From contig JABZHP010000009.1 of assembly GCA_015258785.1 (NCBI GenBank), forward strand, positions 1 to 31,911: a stretch of 31,911 nt of DNA, read 5' to 3'. This document shows, in pieces, positions 17,530 to 24,523 of the stretch. The position numbers and the translations under genes are program-made. How positions within the stretch are numbered: the first letter of the stretch is position 1; each line of letters starts with the position of its first letter. The notes under the pieces are model-generated. The model ran no database searches, was not told the DNA's origin, and was given only the letters and a program-made list of their open reading frames with translations. Source of the stretch: Atopobium sp. Its GTDB lineage: Bacteria; Actinomycetota; Coriobacteriia; Coriobacteriales; Atopobiaceae.

Positions 17530-18228
17530 ATGAAAATTGGAATTATTGGTGCCATGGAGCCCGAGGTTGCGCTGTTAAAAGAGCAGATGACCATTGAGCG
17601 CACCTATGAGCAGGCTCGTATGCAGTTTGTTGAAGGTCTTTTGGGAGAAGTCCCTGTAGTTGTTGTTCAGTCAGGAATTGGCAAGGTCAATGCCGCAGCA
17701 TGCACACAGATTCTGATTGATACATTTGCGGTAACGCATGTGATTAATACTGGTATTGCAGGACTTCTTAGCCCTGAGCTGCAGGTAGGGGATATTGTTA
17801 TCTCTTCTGATTTAGTTCAGCACGATATGAACGTAGGTCCTCTCAATTTTGCCGCTGGTCAAATTCCAGGCCTTCCGGTTTTTTCGTTTACAGCAGATAA
17901 GGATCTTGTTGAGCACGCTCTTACATCGGCTAAAGAAGTAGCTCCTGAACTGCAGGTTATTTCTGGACGTGTTGCTTCAGGAGATCAGTTTGTGAGTTCA
18001 TCAGAGCTCGCGGATCATATTTACACAACATTTGGTGCTGATTGTTGCGAGATGGAGGGCGCTTCAATTGCTCAGGTTGCTTGGCTTAACCACACACCGT
18101 TTGTGGTGATTAGGCTTATGTCCGATAAGCCCGGCACTACTTCAAGCGTTGATTATCTAACGTTTGAGCGCGAGGCTTCTGAGCGTTCTGCTCGTATTAC
18201 TGCAGCTATTATCAAAAAGCTTGCCTAG
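17530..18228 (+). CDS. mtnN: 5'-methylthioadenosine/S-adenosylhomocysteine nucleosidase
   Basis: A cytosolic hydrolase that removes adenine from MTA, SAH and 5'-deoxyadenosine, recycling products of methylation, polyamine and radical-SAM reactions. The SAH branch gives S-ribosylhomocysteine, precursor of AI-2 if LuxS is present. The 232-residue length is typical. Catalytic residues sit in the right places: E12 in IGAMEPEV, the EMEG motif (family Glu174 position) in CCEMEGASIAQ, and Asp in RLMSDKPG (family Asp197). SGIGKVNAA and the NTGIAGLL nucleoside-site strand are also present. Its ribosome binding site (GGAGTAGGAG) lies within the end of the MscS gene, so pcrA-mscS-mtnN is one transcription unit. 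The functional link between the three is not obvious. Confidence 0.95.
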   Translation: MKIGIIGAMEPEVALLKEQMTIERTYEQARMQFVEGLLGEVPVVVVQSGIGKVNAAACTQILIDTFAVTHVINTGIAGLLSPELQVGDIVISSDLVQHDMNVGPLNFAAGQIPGLPVFSFTADKDLVEHALTSAKEVAPELQVISGRVASGDQFVSSSELADHIYTTFGADCCEMEGASIAQVAWLNHTPFVVIRLMSDKPGTTSSVDYLTFEREASERSARITAAIIKKLA

Positions 18229-18245
18229 TAACCTAAGGAGCCCCT

Positions 18246-18440
18246 TTGAGGCAACTCTTCTGGGTTACCTGGGTAGCTCTCCTGGGACAACTGGGTAGCT
18301 CTCTTGGGCCAGCTTGTATTTTTCATAAGAGGGAAGGCAGGGCGCAAGAAACAACTTGCGCTGATTTAGCTATTCGAATGTTTTTAAACATAATTGAACG
18401 ATATTTCGATTATCATTGTCCCGTTATGAAAGTGGTTTGA
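18246..18440 (+). CDS. Possible 64-residue leader peptide or small protein ahead of the phosphate transporter
   Basis: Directly after mtnN, AAGGAG (18235-18240) is followed 5 bases later by a TTG that opens 64 codons and stops 10 bases before the phosphate transporter. The N-terminal part is hydrophobic and Trp/Leu/Gly-rich (MRQLFWVTWVALLGQLGSSL). The rest is unlike any family I know. The hydrophobic part is encoded by tandem DNA repeats, and the same region must contain the transporter's promoter. It could therefore be a regulatory leader, a real small membrane peptide, or chance. I favour the site being translated, with low certainty. Confidence 0.3.
   Translation: MRQLFWVTWVALLGQLGSSLGPACIFHKREGRAQETTCADLAIRMFLNIIERYFDYHCPVMKVV
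18260..18308. repeat. Tandem 18-base repeats in the mtnN-pit gap
   Basis: CTGGGTAGCTCTCCTGGG (18269-18286) recurs as CTGGGTAGCTCTCTTGGG (18291-18308), 17 of 18 identical with a 22-base period. A truncated first unit, CTGGGTTACC, sits at 18260-18269. Two helical turns of spacing suggests repeated protein-binding sites, or a recent local duplication. Confidence 0.75.
18342..18361 (+). terminator. Small hairpin, possible weak terminator after mtnN
   Basis: GCGCAAG (18342-18348) pairs with CTTGCGC (18355-18361) around AAACAA. The downstream sequence is TGATTTAGC, only weakly T-rich. It could end the pcrA-mscS-mtnN transcript or attenuate read-through into the phosphate transporter. Confidence 0.35.
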
Positions 18441-18450
18441 AAGGTACCGA

Positions 18451-19500
18451 ATGATAACCCTCGGACACTTTTTTGAGATGATGGTTGCCAATCCGTTTTT
18501 GGCCCTCGTCATTGTCCTTGTTTTTGGATGCATTTTTGTAAATGGTGCAACCGACGCGGCTAATGCTATTGCAGAGGCTGTTGGAACTCGTTCAATTAAA
18601 GTTAACCATGCAATTATCATGAGTGTTGTATGCAACTTTGTTGGTTTGGTGGCTATGTGCCTCATTTCAACTGCAGTTGCAGACACAATTCTGGGCATGG
18701 TTGACTTTGGTAGCAATAACCATGAGGCTCTTGTTGCTCTTGCCGCAGGCTGTGTTGGTATTGTTACTTGGGCAGTAGGAGCTTGGGCTTTAGGTATTCC
18801 AACTTCTGAGTCACACGCCCTTATTGCAGGTCTCACCGGTGCAGCACTTGCTATTCATGGTGATTTTGGTGCAGTTAACTGGGGCGAGTGGAGCAAGGTT
18901 TTAATTGGTCTGCTCTTCTCAACCACATTAGGTTTTGCCGCTGGTTGGATTATTGTTAAAGCAATTAACAAGCTTTGCGTTAACGTTGATCGACAGCGCG
19001 CTGATGAGATGTTTGGCCATTTGCAGGTTGTTGGCTCAGCATTTGTTGCGGCTATGCATGGTGCACAGGACGGTCAGAAGTTCATGTCCATTGCTATGCT
19101 TGCAATTGCACTTTCCGCAGGTCATGGAGCTGCTGGTGCAGATGTGTTCCCGCTCTGGCTGCAGGTACTGTGTGCTGCTCTTATGTCTATCGGCACCGCA
19201 ATTGGCGGAAGAAAGATTATTAAAAAAGTCGGAATGGAAATGGTAAAGCTTGAGCGTTATCAGGGCTTTGCCGCGTCCTTCTCGGCATCTGCATCTTTGC
19301 TGCTTTCCACACTGACCGGTCTTCCTGTTTCAACAACTCACACAAAAATGACCGCCATGATGGGTGCGGGTGCTGCAAAAAATATTCGTTCAGTTAACTG
19401 GGGTGTTGCAAAAGAAATGGTAGCAGCATGGGTGTTTACTTTTCCTGGCTGCGGACTTATTGGTTTTCTTTTTGCAAAACTGTTCCTGATGATTTTCTAA
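18451..19500 (+). CDS. PiT-family inorganic phosphate transporter
   Basis: A low-affinity, proton- or sodium-driven phosphate (metal-phosphate) symporter in the cytoplasmic membrane. At 349 residues it is of the short PiT type. The two inverted signature halves are clear. The N-terminal FVNGATDAANAIAEAVGTR lies at about residues 28-46. The C-terminal LTGLPVSTTHTKMTAMMGAG lies near 288-307, with AAMHGAQDGQKF in the middle. About ten hydrophobic segments are visible. ATG follows GAAAGG. It is followed after 58 bases by the PhoU-like DUF47 gene, the usual pairing. The 222-base leader with tandem repeats suggests regulated expression. Confidence 0.93.
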   Translation: MITLGHFFEMMVANPFLALVIVLVFGCIFVNGATDAANAIAEAVGTRSIKVNHAIIMSVVCNFVGLVAMCLISTAVADTILGMVDFGSNNHEALVALAAGCVGIVTWAVGAWALGIPTSESHALIAGLTGAALAIHGDFGAVNWGEWSKVLIGLLFSTTLGFAAGWIIVKAINKLCVNVDRQRADEMFGHLQVVGSAFVAAMHGAQDGQKFMSIAMLAIALSAGHGAAGADVFPLWLQVLCAALMSIGTAIGGRKIIKKVGMEMVKLERYQGFAASFSASASLLLSTLTGLPVSTTHTKMTAMMGAGAAKNIRSVNWGVAKEMVAAWVFTFPGCGLIGFLFAKLFLMIF

Positions 19501-19558
19501 GTACGTATAACTGTCTTTTACGAGTTCTATTGAACCACTCAACTTTATTGGAGGATTC

Positions 19559-20179
19559 ATGCTAGGTAAGCCAAAAGAGGATGTCTTCTACACCATGTTC
19601 CGCGAGTTTGGCGACAAAATTGTAGAAACCGCTGAAGAGTATGTGGTCATTATGGAAGGCTTTCCCGAGACTGCCGCGCGTATTCCTCAGATGAAGGTTT
19701 ACGAGCGTGAGTGTGACGAGAAGGTCCAGCACATTATGAAGGAGCTTTACGCTTCCTTTGTCACACCATTTGAGCGTGAGGACATCTCTGACTTGGCGCT
19801 TCGTCTTGATGACATCGTTGACGGAATGAATTCTGTTGCTGAGCGCCTTGATCTCTTTAACGTTGACGATACTCGTAAAGAGGCTATGCAGCTTGCTGAG
19901 CTTACCCTTCGCGCATGCAAGACAGTCCAGGAGATGCTGAGTGTTCTGAGTGACTACAAGAAAGATCCTACCGTTATGGAGAAGGCCATTGCAGTTGGTC
20001 ATGTTGAGGACGAGGGAGATCTTATTTATCACAACGCACTCTCTCGCCTGTTCCGTGATGAAATGCCTGGTCGCCACACGGTTGCTTGGCTTCGTATTTT
20101 TGACCGCATGGAGACTGTTCTGGATTCCTGTGACGACGCGGCAGGAGTTGTTCGCTCTGTTGTCATGAAGAACGCTTAA
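19559..20179 (+). CDS. DUF47/PhoU-like PiT accessory protein
   Basis: A 206-residue all-helical soluble protein of the DUF47 family, a PhoU relative that is regularly encoded beside PiT transporters and is thought to modulate them. Visible hallmarks are DVFYTMFREFGDKIVETAEEYV at the N-terminus, YERECDEKVQHIMKELYASFVTPFEREDISDLALRLDDIVDGMNSVAERLDLF in the middle (acidic E/D-x3-D metal-binding pattern) and DRMETVLDSCDDAAGVVRSVVMKN at the end. The full length matches the family. ATG has GGAGG 6 bases upstream. A clear terminator closes this two-gene operon. Confidence 0.92.
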   Translation: MLGKPKEDVFYTMFREFGDKIVETAEEYVVIMEGFPETAARIPQMKVYERECDEKVQHIMKELYASFVTPFEREDISDLALRLDDIVDGMNSVAERLDLFNVDDTRKEAMQLAELTLRACKTVQEMLSVLSDYKKDPTVMEKAIAVGHVEDEGDLIYHNALSRLFRDEMPGRHTVAWLRIFDRMETVLDSCDDAAGVVRSVVMKNA

Positions 20180-20210
20180 GTTCGTTTTCTGCTAACGGTA
20201 TATACAGACT

Positions 20211-20246
20211 AAAAACTGCCTTCCGCCGGGAGGCAGTTTTTATATT
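20211..20246 (+). terminator. Intrinsic terminator of the PiT operon
   Basis: 14-bp stem, AAAAACTGCCTTCC (20211-20224) with GGGAGGCAGTTTTT (20228-20241), one G-U pair, GCC loop, with the T-run inside the 3' arm. Confidence 0.9.
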
Positions 20247-20254
20247 CTCTTTTT

Positions 20255-20281
20255 TGTCCGGTATTGGGGTTAAACTGTTTA
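20255..20281 (+). promoter_or_regulatory. Upstream element of the AmaP operon shared with pcrA
   Basis: TGTCCGGTATTGGGG followed by TTAAACTGTTTA, ending 22 bases before the amaP start. It aligns with the element at 14248-14273 with one base deleted and one inserted. TAAACT (20271-20276) is a reasonable -10. Position and conservation support a promoter, but the recognising factor is unknown. Confidence 0.45.
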
Positions 20282-20303
20282 TATAAAAGAAAGTGGAGGT
20301 GCC

Positions 20304-20999
20304 ATGAGCGGCTTCAAGCGTTTTTGCTACATACTCTATGTTCTTGCAAGTGCCTTTGTATTTTTAGCCCTTGCTTTAACGTGGTTTGGTCCTTGGACAC
20401 ATCAGGCAACTAATCTCTTGTTTACCAAGCCTTATCTTATTGCTCTTAACGCTTGTGCGGCTATTAGCATCTTTGGTCTTGTTGTGGTGTTGTTTAGAGC
20501 TCTCTTTATTAGAAAAACAGTAAAGCTCACGGTGGCCACTGTTGAGGGCGGAACAATCTCCGTCACAAAAGATGCTATTTCTTCTCAGGCAGCTCATATT
20601 ATTGAAGAAGATGGAACTTGCCTTGCACACCGTGTTAACGTGCAGATTTCTAAGAATAATTCTGTAGCTGTACAGATTGATATTCTCCCTAAAGAGCCCG
20701 TTGATGTCACTGCAAAGGGCTCTGAGTTCTACAACGCTCTTCAGTCTGGTCTTGCTATCGTGTGCGGACCTTGTGTTTCTAGCATCAATCTTTCTTTTAT
20801 CAAGTCAAGTTCCTTCTCTCCAAAAGATGAAGAAAGTGCGTCTTCGCCTCAGTCAAAAGAGGTTGTGCCAGAACCAGAGACTGTAGAAGAGCAATCTTAC
20901 GAGCAACCTTCTACTCAAGCCGCTGCTCAGCAGACTGGCAAAGACATTCGATTGAGTATTTCAGAGCCAGACGCAAAGGAGGTCACAGACAATGGATAA
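20304..20999 (+). CDS. amaP: AmaP-like membrane anchor of the Asp23 complex
   Basis: A 231-residue protein with two membrane helices near the N-terminus (about 8-28 and 42-68). It has a basic turn (RALFIRKTVKLTVATVEGGTISVT) and a soluble domain resembling Asp23 (VNVQISKNNSVAVQIDILP), then an acidic Ser/Glu/Gln tail of about 55 residues. In Staphylococcus aureus, AmaP holds Asp23 at the membrane. The gene order AmaP, DUF2273, Asp23 seen here is the standard one. ATG follows GTGGAGGTGCC. Its last 8 bases overlap the next ORF, so expression is coupled. Sequence similarity to AmaP is recognised by layout and context more than by a unique motif. Confidence 0.8.
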   Translation: MSGFKRFCYILYVLASAFVFLALALTWFGPWTHQATNLLFTKPYLIALNACAAISIFGLVVVLFRALFIRKTVKLTVATVEGGTISVTKDAISSQAAHIIEEDGTCLAHRVNVQISKNNSVAVQIDILPKEPVDVTAKGSEFYNALQSGLAIVCGPCVSSINLSFIKSSSFSPKDEESASSPQSKEVVPEPETVEEQSYEQPSTQAAAQQTGKDIRLSISEPDAKEVTDNG

Positions 21000-21234
21000 A
21001 AGCTTCTTTCAGAAGATGCAGGAGAAGTGCAAAAAATACGTCGTTGACCATCCGGGTGCCATTATTGGCGGATTTTTAGGCCTCTTGTTTGCAATTTTTT
21101 TGTTTACGTTTGGCCTTTTTAAAATGCTAGTTGTTGCATTGTTTGTACTGGTAGGAGTTGCCATCGGTCAGATTTTTGACGGAAAGGCAACCATTTTGGC
21201 AAAGATTCGTTCCTTATTTACGGATAGAAACTAG
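20992..21234 (+). CDS. DUF2273-family small membrane protein
   Basis: 80 residues, with a short basic amphipathic leader (MQEKCKKYVVDHPGAIIGGFLG) and two closely packed hydrophobic segments (about 24-43 and 45-60), ending KATILAKIRSLFTDRN. This matches DUF2273 proteins, which are found almost only beside Asp23/Gls24 genes. The function is not known. It may form the membrane part of the Asp23 assembly. It overlaps the amaP stop by 8 bases, and its own ribosome binding site, AAAGGAGG, lies inside amaP. Confidence 0.85.
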   Translation: MDKSFFQKMQEKCKKYVVDHPGAIIGGFLGLLFAIFLFTFGLFKMLVVALFVLVGVAIGQIFDGKATILAKIRSLFTDRN

Positions 21235-21247
21235 ATAGGAGAGAGCT

Positions 21248-21736
21248 GTGGCAGAAGAGCTTACTAATTCGCAAGAGACCACCTCTGAAGAAATTGTTCC
21301 TGCAGAAGAAACAACAGATGTTCCTTCCGATGCAGATCTTGAGGATACAGACTCTCTTACCTTCTCTGGTGGAGTTGTCGAGAAGATCGTCTCGTTGGCT
21401 TTGCGTGATGTCCCCAACGTGGTGGGCGCTCGTGGAAACTGGCTTAACAGAGTTCAGGATGTACTTGGTGCATCTGATACGGCTAAAGGTGTCACTGTAG
21501 AGGTACTGCCTGACAGCTCGCTAAATGTTACCGTTTCTGTACTTATTAAATACGGTTCTTATGCGCCTCAGATTTTTGAAGATGTTAAGCATACAATTGT
21601 CGAGAAAATCACCGGTATGACAGGCCTTGAAGTTTCTGGTGTTAACCTGCGAATTGAAGATGTTTTGACCGAAGAAGAATACGATCGCCTAAAACATCGT
21701 CCAGAAGAGCCTGAACAGCTAGACAAAGAAGAGTAA
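21248..21736 (+). CDS. Asp23/Gls24 family envelope stress protein
   Basis: 162 residues. The Asp23 domain runs from about 37 to 142 and shows the usual progression: FSGGVVEKIVSLALRDVPNVVGARG, then the VTVEVLPDSSLNVTVSVLIKYG strand pair, then the VKHTIVEKITGMTGLEVSGVNLRIEDV helix and strand. Asp23 proteins are abundant, membrane-tethered through AmaP, and linked to alkaline and wall stress. An acidic leader of about 35 residues (Glu/Asp/Thr-rich) precedes the domain and a short acidic tail follows. The start is GTG at 21248 behind AGGAGAG. No terminator is obvious in the 90 bases before the next gene, so some read-through into it is possible. Confidence 0.92.
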   Translation: MAEELTNSQETTSEEIVPAEETTDVPSDADLEDTDSLTFSGGVVEKIVSLALRDVPNVVGARGNWLNRVQDVLGASDTAKGVTVEVLPDSSLNVTVSVLIKYGSYAPQIFEDVKHTIVEKITGMTGLEVSGVNLRIEDVLTEEEYDRLKHRPEEPEQLDKEE

Positions 21737-21826
21737 AGTACGCTAAAGTTCTACTGTTTTACGCTTTTATAGTAATTGTTTTATTGTTTTGTCACTACAG
21801 GCTCCCTAAGCGCAAGGAGTTTTGCC

Positions 21827-24298
21827 ATGAAAAGGCTTTCACGTTGGAGCATGGCGATTGTTGCTACGTTTGTGCTAGCACTCTCGCTCGTTGGAGGACT
21901 TGCAAAGCAAGCACTCGCAGACACCACCCCTGTTACCTCAGAGGCTGAGCTGCTGGCTGCTATTGCTGCTGCTCCAGCAGATGGTTCGCAGACTATCGTT
22001 CAGGTAAATGCGGACTTTACCATTACTGCTCCAGTCCAGGTTCCAGCTAATAAGAACATTAGGTTGATGGGTACTGGAACTATCACAAGTGCCATGACCG
22101 GCTCTAATTTCTATATGTTCAAGATTGCTTCTGGCGGCGCAGTTACTCTTGATGGCGCCACCATTGATGGCAACAACACTGCATTTGCCGTTGAGAACCG
22201 TGGTAGCTTTACCTTGCTTCGTGGCGTTATTAAAAACGGTAAGGCAAAACCTACACCTGGAAATAACGGCGTAGTTCTTACTACTGGCGCTGGTGCAAAA
22301 TTTGTTATGGCCGGCGGCACCATTCAGGACAGCACGGTTGCTAACGCTCTTGGTGGCGCAGTTACTGTTGCAAATGGTGCAACAGGTGAGCTCCGTGACG
22401 GTACCATTCAGAACACTACTCTTACCAATCAGTACTCCGGTAGCGTTTTGGTAAGAAATGCAGATTTCACTATGACTGGCGGAACCATCACTGGGGGCGA
22501 TGCTTCTTCTACCATTAATTCTTCTGGTGGTCTGATGCTCTATGCTTTGGATCCAAACGGTGAGACAACAACAGCTACCATGAACGGTGGTTATATCACT
22601 AACAACAAGGCCAAAGAAGGTGCAGGCGTCTACATTTACGCAGGTAATCCTCAGTTTGGTGATTCTAAGTCAAAGGCAGACTTTACCTTCAACGGTGGCT
22701 CTATTACTAATAATGTTGCTTCTGAGTCCGGTGGTGGTATCTACGTAATCTGGAACGGCAACGTTGTTATGAATAACGGCATCATCAAGAACAACACTGC
22801 TGGCATTGCTGGCGGTGGCGTTGCTACCTACGACCAGTTTGTTGGTGTTGTTGGTGGTCAGAAGGTTCCTTATTCCAGGGTTGGTGCTCCATGGAATAAC
22901 TGGCCAAACATTTATCGCGCTGGCTTCACCATGAATGGCGGCTCTATTGACGGAAACAAGGTCACTAGTAATGGCACCAACCAGCTTGGCGATAAGGGTG
23001 TTGGTGCTGGTATTTATGTTGCATCTGCTAATGTAACCCTTAATGCTGGTGAAATTATCAATAACACTGCAAATGACCAGGGCGGCGCAGTTTACGTTGC
23101 TTCTGTTCCTTATGTTGTCCACATTAATAACGCGCTAATTAAGAACAACACCGCAACTGTTATTGGTGGTGGTGCTTGGTTCTGCCCAACCGGTGTAGCT
23201 GAATTCCACTCCAAAAATGGCGTAGCATTCTTCAACAACACCGCAAATGGTGCTGGTGATGAGATTGCAACTGTTCGTGGTGCAGGCGAGTCTGCTGGCG
23301 CAACCATTTCTGATTACATGCTTGGTGGTGCCTCTGCACACTGGACCAAGGATGGCGCTGTTACTATCAACCTTCCTTCAATCCTTGGTGAAGCTGATCC
23401 AGCTGCTGCACGTCATACTACTGAAGAAGTAAGCAATATCGTTAACAACACCGATATGCTTGCTCTTGAGTCTAATCTTCGTTATAGCTCTATCGCCGCA
23501 GCACAGAATAAGGCTCAACTGATTATTTCTGGAAATACCGCACAGCGTGGTGGTGGTATTGGCTCCAACGGTACCGTTATTACTGGTGAAGAGGGTACTC
23601 AGGATGTAACCGTTAAGAAGGTTTGGGATACTTCTGCAAACCCAGATGCAGTTATTCCAGAGACGCTTACTGTTTATCTAAAGGCAGATGGATATGTTGT
23701 TGACTCCGTTGAGCTTTCTGCAGCAAACAACTGGGAGCATACATTCCACGGTCTTCCTGATAACGTAACTTTGAGCTTTACAGAAGGAACCGTAGTCGGT
23801 TGGACTGCTCAGACTCCTGAGGTTAACGGTAACGTTACTACCCTGACCAATAAGGCCGACGCTCCCGTGACTCGTGATGTCCCAGTAACCAAGGTTTGGA
23901 ACGGTACAAAGAAGGATTCTGTAACCGTTCACCTGCTTGCTGATGGTGTTGACACTGGTCAGACCCTTGTCCTTTCTGAGGCAAACAATTGGACCGGTTC
24001 ATTTGTTGGTGTAAATCTTTACGCAGCAGATAATCACGTCATTGCTTACACCGTTTCTGAGGATGCTATTGAGGGTTACACTTCTGAGATAACTGGTGAT
24101 ATGGTCAATGGCTTTACCATTACAAATACCGAGACTCCAGTTACCCCAACTCCAACTCCAGAGAAGCCTGGTAAGAAGCGTAAGCACCGCACACCTGATA
24201 CAGGCGATGCAAGTGTTGTAGCTATGGTTGCTTTTGCAACAGTTGGTGCTGGCTTTGTTGGTGTTGGAGCATATGCTCGTACTCGTAAAGAGCAGTAA
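21827..24298 (+). CDS. Large surface protein: beta-helix repeats, two Cna-B domains, TPDTG sorting signal
   Basis: 823 residues. A signal peptide (MKRLSRWSM, core 10-25) ends at QALA, residue 31. Residues about 35-600 are a right-handed beta-helix of Polymorphic-OMP/pectate-lyase character. It has many GGSITNN, GGGIYV and NNTA turns stacked every 20-40 residues, such as NGGYITNNKAKEGAGVYIY. Two Cna-B domains follow (about 605-690 and 695-770). The first begins VTVKKVWD and ends TTLTNK. The second begins VPVTKVWNG and ends FTITNT, so the Lys and Asn needed for isopeptide bonds are present. A PTPTPTPEKPGKKRKHR stalk leads to TPDTGD, a hydrophobic helix and the tail RTRKEQ. The sorting motif has Thr instead of Leu at its first position. 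The start at 21827 is chosen for AAGGAG 7 bases upstream. A longer in-frame ORF from 21776 adds 17 residues without a ribosome site. It is probably an adhesin or fibrous surface stalk. Confidence 0.9.
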   Translation: MKRLSRWSMAIVATFVLALSLVGGLAKQALADTTPVTSEAELLAAIAAAPADGSQTIVQVNADFTITAPVQVPANKNIRLMGTGTITSAMTGSNFYMFKIASGGAVTLDGATIDGNNTAFAVENRGSFTLLRGVIKNGKAKPTPGNNGVVLTTGAGAKFVMAGGTIQDSTVANALGGAVTVANGATGELRDGTIQNTTLTNQYSGSVLVRNADFTMTGGTITGGDASSTINSSGGLMLYALDPNGETTTATMNGGYITNNKAKEGAGVYIYAGNPQFGDSKSKADFTFNGGSITNNVASESGGGIYVIWNGNVVMNNGIIKNNTAGIAGGGVATYDQFVGVVGGQKVPYSRVGAPWNNWPNIYRAGFTMNGGSIDGNKVTSNGTNQLGDKGVGAGIYVASANVTLNAGEIINNTANDQGGAVYVASVPYVVHINNALIKNNTATVIGGGAWFCPTGVAEFHSKNGVAFFNNTANGAGDEIATVRGAGESAGATISDYMLGGASAHWTKDGAVTINLPSILGEADPAAARHTTEEVSNIVNNTDMLALESNLRYSSIAAAQNKAQLIISGNTAQRGGGIGSNGTVITGEEGTQDVTVKKVWDTSANPDAVIPETLTVYLKADGYVVDSVELSAANNWEHTFHGLPDNVTLSFTEGTVVGWTAQTPEVNGNVTTLTNKADAPVTRDVPVTKVWNGTKKDSVTVHLLADGVDTGQTLVLSEANNWTGSFVGVNLYAADNHVIAYTVSEDAIEGYTSEITGDMVNGFTITNTETPVTPTPTPEKPGKKRKHRTPDTGDASVVAMVAFATVGAGFVGVGAYARTRKEQ

Positions 24299-24322
24299 GC
24301 AACACACATACACTTAGTATGC

Positions 24323-24358
24323 AGATCCCCCGCTTTTATAAAAAGCGGGGGATCTTTG
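24323..24358. terminator. Strong intrinsic terminator after the beta-helix surface protein
   Basis: Perfect 15-bp stem, AGATCCCCCGCTTTT (24323-24337) with AAAAGCGGGGGATCT (24341-24355), ATA loop, followed by a short TTT. The symmetry makes it bidirectional in form, but only the forward gene needs it. Confidence 0.92.
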
Positions 24359-24434
24359 TCAGAAGGACGATTCCTTGTTTTAACTGGAGATGTTTACGCT
24401 CACCGAATTTGCCAACCGTTTAACCAATAAGAGT

Positions 24435-24466
24435 GTTCTTCTCGCCAGGAGAGATTAGAGAAGAAC
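24435..24466. repeat. 9-base inverted repeat in the leader of the kinase gene
   Basis: GTTCTTCTC (24435-24443) and GAGAAGAAC (24458-24466) pair perfectly across 14 bases. It lies 58-89 bases before the kinase start and contains the TTCTCGCC word. No T-run follows. It could be an operator or a 5' UTR hairpin. Confidence 0.5.
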
Positions 24467-24523
24467 GACAATACTACTAGGTGGATAGTGAGTATCTGCA
24501 TGAGTACCTTATTGGAGGTTGTT

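Noticed and set aside
18380..18425. PhoP/PhoB-box-like hexamers before the PiT gene (TTAAAC, TGAACG, TCGATT with 11-base periodicity)
   Set aside because: Matches to the TTAACA-type consensus are only 3-4 of 6, and the periodicity could be chance in AT-rich DNA. Not strong enough to annotate.
21776..21826. Longer start for the beta-helix surface protein
   Set aside because: The extra 17 residues lack a ribosome site and would spoil the signal peptide, whereas ATG at 21827 has AAGGAG at good spacing.
24299..24523. Possible T-box or other known riboswitch before the kinase gene
   Set aside because: No T-box GGGTGGNACCGCG word and no other known aptamer signature. Only a simple inverted repeat is present.
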